Shown here: positions 50,901 to 56,790 of the stretch, in pieces
How positions within the stretch are numbered: the stretch's first letter is position 1
How the letters are laid out: the number at the start of each line of letters is the position of its first letter
NCBI GenBank assembly: GCA_946187345.1
Contig: CAMHQD010000014.1
Span: 1 to 56,790, forward strand
DNA length: 56,790 bases
Direction: 5' to 3'
From: an uncultured Porphyromonadaceae bacterium
GTDB lineage: Bacteria > Bacteroidota > Bacteroidia > Bacteroidales > Muribaculaceae
The notes under the pieces: generated by a model
What the model saw: only the letters and a program-made list of their open reading frames with translations
Databases searched by the model: none
Told to the model about the DNA's origin: nothing
Position numbers and translations under genes: made by a program

Positions 50901-51072
50901 CATCCACTTTGTTGATGGTGTACTTTGTTAAGGTCGCGTTAGTGCCACTGGTGCTCCAGTTGTAGCCAATCACATCGGTGAGTTTGGCGGCATTTGATAG
51001 CATCGCTATAGCAAGTGCCATCATCAACAGCGAACCTCGAAGCCATGATAAACGAGTAATTTTCATGCTCAT
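47944..51072 (-). CDS. BspA-like LRR surface protein with dockerin-like repeats
   Basis: A 1042-residue protein from the ATG at 51072 (MSMKITRLSW, with signal segment SLLMMALAIAMLSNA). Residues ~60-560 are many BspA/LRR_5-type repeats (IPETFEHEGITYTVVAID, FVNCRDIKEIHLPETC, TIGNAAFGPIENLASIELG). A later region (~600-950) has beta-propeller-like units (GLYFATKDGRLMYKNTDGE, ITGDGEHIYWAYIS). The last 60 residues are two dockerin-like units (DVNGDGEVTGSDVTALYN, DQNGDGEVTGSDVTAVYN). BspA-type proteins bind host surfaces. A MITE-like insertion lies 70 bp upstream of the start codon. Confidence 0.82.
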   Translation of the reverse strand: MSMKITRLSWLRGSLLMMALAIAMLSNAAKLTDVIGYNWSTSGTNATLTKYTINKVDGVSDSLFYTGDENNIVNIPETFEHEGITYTVVAIDANAFVNCRDIKEIHLPETCVKFGNNCFRGCTSLTNYPVTITANKMGSGIIWDCKNITEAFIPPAVTDALISNQFAGSGVKKFTIMASETPFKFNRNAFGATADVLPPLDTLIIERELNTGDYAYNLQPFHNYTTIKKIIIGGEFTTIPNDYFIGCNGVEEIVFEEGNKMASIGTGAFQSCTSLKSIVLPACVTSVPNSLFYNCSQLENVSFMSDITAINQSAFNGTSSLKNFTFPASLTAIGTTAFLNSGLTGVVQLPEGLTSIGASAFSGANAITGIKLPSTIATIGNAAFGPIENLASIELGEGNSAFKITNGVLTNAAGTRLLVTAHESELGTSLNDATIETIDNYGLAFSPYTDFTLPALTEIGNYGFFRAAIKEFTYKKGMTVNANAFLESDLEILNTEEGAREIPQNLCSNCTKLTTVNISSTVTNIFQDAFAGCTALKHMELGSHINYMEKGAIPSTIESLRVLNVTPPVLGAGVFEPTQSEVLCQVAASAVNDYEAANQWQYLNIQGDPTITGEGTTLGCPDGLYFATKDGRLMYKNTDGEIIDTEFKTGEHAFNIQLYKNRVYVASAGHNFRYEDADAQANGGDGELFYVNNTDGMWYRVTVLNNVGYKAFEDPFSMYISEIDNKIYIADRNVGIHEMSADTVGLYGTQPFFMQNNWLPYYDDKITYGAIGAGMTMRATDVIAADGTTRNNVYWVAKKFNGQGIFRFDKSMLYGDGTGAQHTDKQLPVYLNYVQMTSFYLDEKNGYVYVFVQKDNVDNCTPGLYRIPLATLEAKQDAATIKNDAVLVDDSPILQEGGGDEVTGITQITGDGEHIYWAYISSEGGTSLPNMVEYNAENPLHKTGIKMIDASPEDPAVAPVITYAVEGIAAYGVAASSADNVVPQPVPGDVNGDGEVTGSDVTALYNHILFGQDTAIFNGDQNGDGEVTGSDVTAVYNIILGL

Positions 51073-51141
51073 AGTTATTGATTCTTTAGTGGTTAATATA
51101 ATAAGTTTTAATATGGTGCAATTCAAGAGGTTATAAGTATC

Positions 51142-51341
51142 TATTTAACGTGAGTTCGATGAATTTATCATTTGAAAATCATTGCGTTAGCAACTCCCCC
51201 TCTAAGTTAGAGGGGGTCGGGGGGAGTATGTCACCTCATTTGATAGTTATCATACTCCTCAGTCGCTCCGCGACAGCTCCTCTATCTTAGAGGAGCAGCC
51301 TGATATACAGCCATTTATTTTCGTCGAACTCACGTTATTTA
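51142..51341. mobile_element. MITE-like element, 188 bp with 6-bp duplication
   Basis: TATTTA (51142-51147) and TATTTA (51336-51341) flank an element bounded by 16-bp inverted repeats, ACGTGAGTTCGATGAA (51148-51163) and TTCGTCGAACTCACGT (51320-51335), matching at 15 of 16. Inside are two hairpins: CCCCCTCT / AGAGGGGG near 51206 and GCTCCTCT / AGAGGAGC near 51280. It codes for nothing. Perfect flanking copies indicate a target duplication, so transposition by a DDE enzyme is inferred. Confidence 0.75.
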
Positions 51342-51478
51342 CATAATATGGTTAAGGTAAATAAATATTTAACTCACAAATTTACACAAAAAACATAACA
51401 TTCCTTTTATCTTACTCTAAAAAAATGCAAAAAAGTTATAAAATCTTATTTTTTCGTTTCCTTCGCCATTGCTTGTGT

Positions 51479-52813
51479 TTAAACCGTGGGCAGGCTGATG
51501 CCGTCGAGCTGGCGGTAGAGGTTGAGGGCATAGACGTCGGTCATGGCGCTGATGTGGTCGAGGACACCTTGCAGTTTTTCAAACAGGCTAGCGGCGTGCA
51601 CGTCGTATTGTTGCGGAAACTTGTTGAGCAACAGCTGTGAATAGTAACTCTCGGGATTGACAACTGCCTGTGTGAGCTTGTCGAGCAACAGGTTGATGAT
51701 GCGGCTACCGGCAAGGTCCACATCAACAACGTAGCTCGCACGGTACAGTTTCTTGAAAGCCAACTCGCTGCAACGCTGGTAGCCTTGCCGTGGAAGTGGA
51801 GAAATGTGGTCGATGAGCGACCCTTGAAATCGTCCTTCCATGATTTCATCCTCGTGGAGCACAAATGTCTTGGCACATTCCTGTACTAGCAGTCCCACCA
51901 CGCACGAGCGCAAGTACACTATCTTCTCATTGGGGTCGGCAACAGTAGCCATCACCTCACGCATGTGCTCTTTGCGCTCCTCGTCAAAGAGGCTTGTGAG
52001 CAAGTCGATGGTCTCCTGAGTGGAGATAATTCTTAGCTTGTGTCCGTCCTCGATGTCCATCACTTGGTAGCAAATGTCATCGGCGGCTTCCACCATGTAG
52101 ACCAGCGGATGACGGCAATAGCGCTCTTCTTCCAGCTTGAGCATGCCTAGCTCGCCGGCAATGCGCTCAAAAGTCTCTTTCTCGGTGGTGAAGAATCCAA
52201 ATTTACCTTTTTCCCCGGCATGGCTTGAGGAGTAGGGGTATTTCACTATCGATGCAAGCATGGAATAGGTCATGGCAAAACCGCCAGGCCGACGTCCCTT
52301 GAACTGGTGAACCAGGGTGCGAAACGAGTTGGCGTTTCCCTCAAAGTGGGTTAGGTCGGCCCATTGCTGTGGGGTTAAGTGTTCCTTAAACACCTGGCCG
52401 CTGCCGTTTGAGAAAAATTCACCAATGGTCTTTTCGCCCGAGTGGCCGAATGGCGGATTTCCCAGGTCGTGAGCCAAGCATGCGGCAGCTACAATCTCAC
52501 TGATTCCCCACAACTTGTCGCGCCAGGGCTCGCCAAGGTGCTTCTCGTGCAGGCGAATGGCAATCTCATTGGCGAGTGAACGCCCCACGCATGACACTTC
52601 AAGGCTGTGGGTAAGGCGATTGTGCACAAAGATGCTTCCTGGCAGTGGAAACACTTGTGTTTTGTTTTGCAAGCGACGGAATGGCGACGAAAAAATCATG
52701 CGGTCGTAGTCACGCTCAAAGTCGCTACGCACTCCAGCTTTCTTGTCCTTGTAGTGTTCTTGCCCCAAGCGAGTGTCGCAAATTAGTTGCTCCCAGTTCA
52801 TGCGCTGTGTCAT
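51479..52813 (-). CDS. dgt: Deoxyguanosinetriphosphate triphosphohydrolase (dGTPase)
   Basis: A 444-residue HD-domain enzyme. Motifs: SPFRRLQNKTQVFPLP (43-58), HNRLTHSLEV (64-73; H69), LAHDLGNPPFGHSGE (113-127; H115-D116), and later AADDICYQVMDIEDG, which supplies another metal-binding Asp. It removes triphosphate from dGTP and related dNTPs, lowering nucleotide pools. Such enzymes are housekeeping in Bacteroidales and can limit phage. It lies just before the M64 peptidase gene, 15 bp apart and in the same direction. Confidence 0.9.
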   Translation of the reverse strand: MTQRMNWEQLICDTRLGQEHYKDKKAGVRSDFERDYDRMIFSSPFRRLQNKTQVFPLPGSIFVHNRLTHSLEVSCVGRSLANEIAIRLHEKHLGEPWRDKLWGISEIVAAACLAHDLGNPPFGHSGEKTIGEFFSNGSGQVFKEHLTPQQWADLTHFEGNANSFRTLVHQFKGRRPGGFAMTYSMLASIVKYPYSSSHAGEKGKFGFFTTEKETFERIAGELGMLKLEEERYCRHPLVYMVEAADDICYQVMDIEDGHKLRIISTQETIDLLTSLFDEERKEHMREVMATVADPNEKIVYLRSCVVGLLVQECAKTFVLHEDEIMEGRFQGSLIDHISPLPRQGYQRCSELAFKKLYRASYVVDVDLAGSRIINLLLDKLTQAVVNPESYYSQLLLNKFPQQYDVHAASLFEKLQGVLDHISAMTDVYALNLYRQLDGISLPTV

Positions 52814-52828
52814 AGTGATAATACTTTT

Positions 52829-54127
52829 TTATTGTTTTGTGTAAAAGTCAATGATTTCTTGAATTGTGCGTGTGCACACCGGGCAGAAGACGGGAACCTT
52901 GAGTGTGCGCATCATGCAGTTAGGACAAGGGCGGTACACTCCCTTGAGCACACAGCCGGCTCCCTCGTAGAGCCCCATTGTGCTTGTGTCGAGGTTGTCA
53001 TCGCTCGTGTGCCGGGCAACAATTTTTTTGTCCTTGGGTAGCATTGATTTCCATTTAGAACCAAAATCAACGAGCGTAGTGATATTAGGGGCCCATGGTT
53101 CCACATCGAGAGGGTAGTCGTTGGGTTCCTCGCCTTCGTAGGCATACTCGTCGGCAAGTCCGGCAAAGGAGTGTCCAAACTCATGCACCAGCACCTCAAT
53201 GAATAACTTGTGCTTGGTCATTAGAAGATTAAGGGTGTTATAAATGCCTCCGCCACCATAGCGGTCGGTGTTTACCATGGCAATGATGTGCTCATAGGGG
53301 GTGCCTGCCATGACATCGTGCATTTGCTTGATGCGCAGGGTGGTGAGGTAGCGTGCCATGCCGAAGGTGTCGAAACTTGACCCTATAGCGGTGTTGTGCC
53401 ACACAACTTCCGATGGAATTGACGGTCCGCAATGTCGCGAGGGGGTGCACACGGCAGTGACGCGAAACCGTCCTCGCATGCTCTTGTAGGGCTCATAGCT
53501 GAAAAGGCCTTCCACACCCTTGCGGCAATCGGCGAGGTAGTCTTGCATCTGCTCTTGGGTATAGCCCTCGGCGACAAATGCCACGTTTATAGCTCGCGCA
53601 GGGTCGTCGGGCTCGTTGAGAACAACGTAGGGGGCTACATCGTTTTCTCCAATGCGACGAATGGTGCAATCGCGTGGCGACACGCTGTGCTTGATTGACG
53701 TGGTTACTTGCTGGCGGTTGTTGAATAATTTCACCTCTATAGTCACCGAGTCGCGTGGCATGGGAACTAGTTCTACACACTCAAAGGCTTTGGGTGACAG
53801 CTTGGCGTCATCCAGGTCGAGCCACTCCTGGAACAGCGTGCTGAAGGTGTGGTGATAAATCACTTCTCCAGTGGCGGCAAGGCGCATGGTGATGGTGGCG
53901 GCGCCATGCACGGGAATGTGGGTGAGGTTCTGTCGTTTACCCCACCATCCAGGCATGCGGCTCAAGCCGTCGAGAGCTATCAACTGGCTATGCAGGTTTC
54001 CGCTTAAGATGTAGTCGATGCGCAATGTGGAGTCGCAAAAGTATTGTTCAAATTTGTCTTGCGCGTTAGCCACAAGCGAGATACTCAGCGCCACGAGCCA
54101 TGCGCTTAATTTTAGGCTTTTTATCAT
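52829..54127 (-). CDS. Secreted M64-family metallopeptidase
   Basis: A 432-residue protein with signal peptide (SAWLVALSISLVANA, 8-22). The N-terminal ~160 residues are a beta-sandwich (M64 N-domain); the C-terminal catalytic domain has NVAFVAEGYTQEQM (181-194) and the zinc motif HEFGHSFAGLADE (315-327; H315, E316, H319, D326), and ends with a C-rich CPNCMMR...CPVCTRTI zinc-like segment. The family includes the IgA peptidase of Clostridium ramosum; the substrate here is unknown. It follows the beta-galactosidase gene by 9 bp. Confidence 0.85.
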   Translation of the reverse strand: MIKSLKLSAWLVALSISLVANAQDKFEQYFCDSTLRIDYILSGNLHSQLIALDGLSRMPGWWGKRQNLTHIPVHGAATITMRLAATGEVIYHHTFSTLFQEWLDLDDAKLSPKAFECVELVPMPRDSVTIEVKLFNNRQQVTTSIKHSVSPRDCTIRRIGENDVAPYVVLNEPDDPARAINVAFVAEGYTQEQMQDYLADCRKGVEGLFSYEPYKSMRGRFRVTAVCTPSRHCGPSIPSEVVWHNTAIGSSFDTFGMARYLTTLRIKQMHDVMAGTPYEHIIAMVNTDRYGGGGIYNTLNLLMTKHKLFIEVLVHEFGHSFAGLADEYAYEGEEPNDYPLDVEPWAPNITTLVDFGSKWKSMLPKDKKIVARHTSDDNLDTSTMGLYEGAGCVLKGVYRPCPNCMMRTLKVPVFCPVCTRTIQEIIDFYTKQ

Positions 54128-54136
54128 AAGAGGGGC

Positions 54137-56539
54137 TTATTTTGAACGAAGTTTTATAGTGCTGTTGAGGTAGCTCTTGTTGCCTTTCACGCGCAGGGTG
54201 ATGTCGCCTGCCTGCTTGGTGGCTTGAACTACAACCACCAGCTGGCCATGGAAAAGCTTCATGCGTGGCTGGGTGAACACTTGCAGCGAGGTGGCGTCGC
54301 CATTGCATGCGCCACGGAATAGTCCGGCGCCTTCCACACTGAATTGCAAATCTTCATCGGCATTGGGCAACAGGGTGCCGTTCTTGTCGATTAAGCTCAC
54401 GGTGATAAAGGCCAGGTCGTTGCCATCGGCTTGGAGAGTGGTGCGGTCGGCGTCGAGTTGAAGTTTACTAGGCTTGCCGGCTGTCTTTACACGTTTCTCA
54501 CCAGCCTTTTTCCCATTCTCGTCATAGACAACCACCTTTAGTTCACCCGGCTCATACACCACATCTTGCCAGCGCAGGCGATATCGGTCGAGGTGCGACT
54601 TCGGGTCCTTGGTGATTTTGCCTTGGCTCTTGCCGTTGACAAAGAGCTCGGCAGTGGGGTAGTCGGTGTAGCAATACACAGGGGTCGCCTGTCCCTTGCG
54701 TTCGGGCCATGTCCAGTGTGGAAGCAAGTGGATTGTGTGGCTGTTTTTGTTCCAGTGGCTACGGTACAAGTAGTAGCGGTCCTTGGGAATGCCGGCGAGA
54801 TCTACGATGCCATAGTAGCTGCTGCGTGAGGGCCAGTAAGCATCGTAGGGCGAGGGCTCGCCCAGATAGTCAAATCCTGTCCACACAAATTCTCCCAGAG
54901 TCCAGTCAAAGTCATCTTGCAGGCGCCAGTCGTCATCGGGCAGATTACTCCACCAGGGATGTTCCAGGTCGTAACTGCTGCACTGTCCATTGGGATAAGA
55001 TGCTCCCACGGCAATCGTGTCGGGGAACATGTACTCGCCACGGCTGCTCACCGTCGATGCGGTCTCGCTACCTAGCACAAAGCCTTGTGGCAACAGTTTC
55101 ACGCAGTCCTCGTAGCGATGCACTCGATAGTTGAAACCTGGCACGTCGGCTTGCAGTGCAAAGCCACTCTTGATGTCGGCGTCGGGGTTGTCCATGCCAC
55201 AGGTCACCATGCGGGTGGGGTCGAGTGTGTGACACCACTGCACCAGTGCGGCATAGCGCTCGGCGCCTTCTTCTTTCCATTGCTCGGGAATTTCATTGCC
55301 CACACTCCACAGCACGATGCTGGGGTGGTTGCGGTGGTTCATGATGAGGTTGTAGATGTCTTTTTTCCACCACTCGTCCCAAAAACGGTTGTAGCCGTTT
55401 TTTACCTTGGGGTCTTTCCAGCAGTCAAAACTCTCGGCCATCACCATCAGTCCCAAGCTGTCGCACAGTTCCATTTGCCATGTCGAGGGCATGTTGTGAG
55501 AGGTGCGAATGGCGTCGGCACCCATGTCTTTCATTCTCTTTAGCTGGCGGGCTAGGGCAGCTTTGTTAAGGGCTGCTCCCAGGGGACCCAAGTCGTGATG
55601 CAGACACACTCCCTTGAACTTGCGCGTCACACCATTGAGCTGGAAGCCGTGCTCCTTGCTGAAGGCGATGGTGCGCACGCCCAGCTTGTCGGTGCGCGAG
55701 TCTACCACCTCTCCCTTGAGCTCGACGGTGGTGTGAACTTTATATAGATAGGGAGTCTCGGGCGACCACAGGTGGGCGTTGGCAAGTTTGAACTCAGCGC
55801 GGAAATTGCCATCGCTGGCGATGCGTCGCTGAGTCTCGGCAACGATGCTGCCATTGTGGTCGGTAATAGCCACGGTAACTACAGGATTTTCGCCAATCAC
55901 ACATCCGTTAAGCCGTGTGTCCATAGCGACAAAGGCGGTGTCATTCTCAATCTTGGTGGTTCTAAGCCAGGTGCCCCAGGTGTCGATTGCCACGCGACCG
56001 CTGGTAATGAGTTTTACCGGTCTGTACAACCCGGCGCCGGGATACCAGCGACTACTCTCTTCCACGTTTTTCAAGTGCACTTCAATGTCACATTTGCCGT
56101 CATTGGTGATGAAGGGCATAATGTTTACACGAAAGGCATTGTAGCCGTAGGCCCAGCGACCAGCTTCCACGCCATTGACATATACGATGGGCTCACTCAT
56201 AGCGCCGTCGAAGAGTAGCTCGGCTCGCTCGGTGCCGGTGGGAAGGCTTAGACTGGTGCGGTAATATCCCTCACCTATCCAGGGCAGGGCTCCCGAGCGA
56301 CCGCTGTGCTCGGTGGCTGTTTCCTCGCCATTTTCCTTGATAGCCACCACTTGCAGGTCCCATTTCTTGTCGAAGGGACCGCTAATGGCCCAGTCGTGAG
56401 GAATGGTCACTTCTTGCCAGTTGTGCTTGTCGCGTGAAAATTGCCAGTTGTCGCTGAGCTCCAGCACTTGTGTAACACCAGCATTGAGGCTCAAGCAGGT
56501 GGCAACAAGTGAGAGCAGTGATAAAACTCGTGATTTCAT
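54137..56539 (-). CDS. GH2 beta-galactosidase, secreted
   Basis: An 800-residue glycoside hydrolase from the ATG at 56539 (signal peptide SLLSLVATCLSLNA); an upstream ATG at 56566 would add 9 residues. The N-terminal sugar-binding sandwich (LSDNWQFSRDKHNWQEVTIPHDWA), two Ig-like domains, and the catalytic barrel follow in order. The acid/base is in WSVGNEIPEQW (E416) and the nucleophile in LGSETAS (E492). The C-terminal ~230 residues are further Ig-like domains of the DUF4982 type (KLQLDADRTTLQADGNDLAFITVSLIDKNG). It hydrolyses beta-galactosides at the cell surface or periplasm. Lies in a leftward set with the M64 peptidase. Confidence 0.9.
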   Translation of the reverse strand: MKSRVLSLLSLVATCLSLNAGVTQVLELSDNWQFSRDKHNWQEVTIPHDWAISGPFDKKWDLQVVAIKENGEETATEHSGRSGALPWIGEGYYRTSLSLPTGTERAELLFDGAMSEPIVYVNGVEAGRWAYGYNAFRVNIMPFITNDGKCDIEVHLKNVEESSRWYPGAGLYRPVKLITSGRVAIDTWGTWLRTTKIENDTAFVAMDTRLNGCVIGENPVVTVAITDHNGSIVAETQRRIASDGNFRAEFKLANAHLWSPETPYLYKVHTTVELKGEVVDSRTDKLGVRTIAFSKEHGFQLNGVTRKFKGVCLHHDLGPLGAALNKAALARQLKRMKDMGADAIRTSHNMPSTWQMELCDSLGLMVMAESFDCWKDPKVKNGYNRFWDEWWKKDIYNLIMNHRNHPSIVLWSVGNEIPEQWKEEGAERYAALVQWCHTLDPTRMVTCGMDNPDADIKSGFALQADVPGFNYRVHRYEDCVKLLPQGFVLGSETASTVSSRGEYMFPDTIAVGASYPNGQCSSYDLEHPWWSNLPDDDWRLQDDFDWTLGEFVWTGFDYLGEPSPYDAYWPSRSSYYGIVDLAGIPKDRYYLYRSHWNKNSHTIHLLPHWTWPERKGQATPVYCYTDYPTAELFVNGKSQGKITKDPKSHLDRYRLRWQDVVYEPGELKVVVYDENGKKAGEKRVKTAGKPSKLQLDADRTTLQADGNDLAFITVSLIDKNGTLLPNADEDLQFSVEGAGLFRGACNGDATSLQVFTQPRMKLFHGQLVVVVQATKQAGDITLRVKGNKSYLNSTIKLRSK

Positions 56540-56577
56540 ATTGTTCTTATTTAGTTTATTTATCATATTGTGAGTTG

Positions 56578-56609
56578 CAAAGTTAAGAAATGAATTTCAA
56601 GTGAGCAAA
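56578..56609 (-). promoter_or_regulatory. Promoter of the beta-galactosidase gene
   Basis: Minus strand TTTG (56609-56606), a 20-bp spacer and TAACTTTG (56585-56578), the Bacteroidota consensus, about 40 bp before the start codon. Confidence 0.65.
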
Positions 56610-56790
56610 ATTAAAAAAACAATTTAGTCGCAGGGAGGATGCTTGATGTTTTTTAAAAAGACAATTACGGACTAATGATTTGTGCATTAGAGTGGATTTA
56701 TTAAGGACAATTGCTGGTGTAACGAATTTTATCAGACAATTACTAACAAAAATGCGATTAAGCGAGACAAAGTTTTAGCTTGCTAAAAAC
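56610..56790. other. AT-rich end of the window, nothing identified
   Basis: No gene, repeat or RNA could be supported in these bases. Confidence 0.5.

Noticed and set aside
1-56790. CRISPR arrays, tRNA and rRNA genes
   Set aside because: No spacer-repeat array, tRNA cloverleaf or rRNA sequence was seen on reading; the repeat clusters found are short arrays, tandem protein repeats, DGR repeats or a MITE.

Overview
The window holds an essentially complete transposable (Mu-type) prophage of about 40 kb, roughly positions 49 to 40160, inserted beside the accessory surface-protein genes of a Bacteroidales bacterium. Evidence for the host: promoters of the Bacteroidota type (TTTG, about 19 bp, TAnnTTTG), secreted proteins ending in paired dockerin-like repeats, a TPR/AraC hybrid regulator with one membrane span, an M64 peptidase and a GH2 beta-galactosidase. 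Muribaculaceae or Prevotellaceae seem the likeliest families, but the sequence does not settle this. The prophage is visibly GC-rich and the flanking DNA is AT-richer.

Prophage layout. Left end with transposase-type sites and two phased repeat arrays (66-554); a leftward repressor (813-1214) facing a rightward early operon (1363-7565): HTH protein, MuA-like transposase, MuB-like ATPase, RecA-fold ATPase, zinc-finger proteins, a Gp16-like protein and Gam. After a terminator and a new promoter come two tail-completion genes, then a diversity-generating retroelement (DGR) cassette: avd, template repeat, reverse transcriptase. Next are a CBM-like gene, a Mor-like regulator, a D12-class adenine methylase and a thymidylate-synthase-family enzyme with an Asp typical of dCMP-specific members. 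A leftward block (20181 to 13611) carries the two terminase subunits, a small protein, Gp36-like protein, portal and an F-like head protein with a nuclease-like C-terminus, then a small membrane protein and a second methylase. The rightward late block (20392-39906) is protease/scaffold, capsid, lysis genes, tail tube, frameshifted tail chaperones, tape measure, tail-tip proteins and a 1871-residue receptor-binding protein. The last ~33 residues of that protein are the DGR variable repeat: 97 bp match the template near 9.5 kb, and all ten differences fall at template adenines. The Mu-like replication genes with a tail tube, a G/GT chaperone pair and a long tape measure point to a siphovirus.

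Host region (40212-56790), all leftward: a three-gene set (AraC-like HTH and two paralogous LRR/dockerin secreted proteins), a TPR-AraC regulator, a lipoprotein, a BspA-like LRR protein, a 188-bp MITE-like element, a dGTPase, an M64 peptidase and a beta-galactosidase.

The most unusual points are: (1) a second -1 frameshift signal joining portal and F-like head protein; (2) a 39-residue membrane protein with its own host-type promoter antisense inside the tail operon; (3) a CotH-kinase-like segment in the DGR target; (4) a structured RNA candidate just after the DGR cassette; (5) a unimolecular-spanin-like lysis gene; (6) helically phased repeat arrays at the left end.
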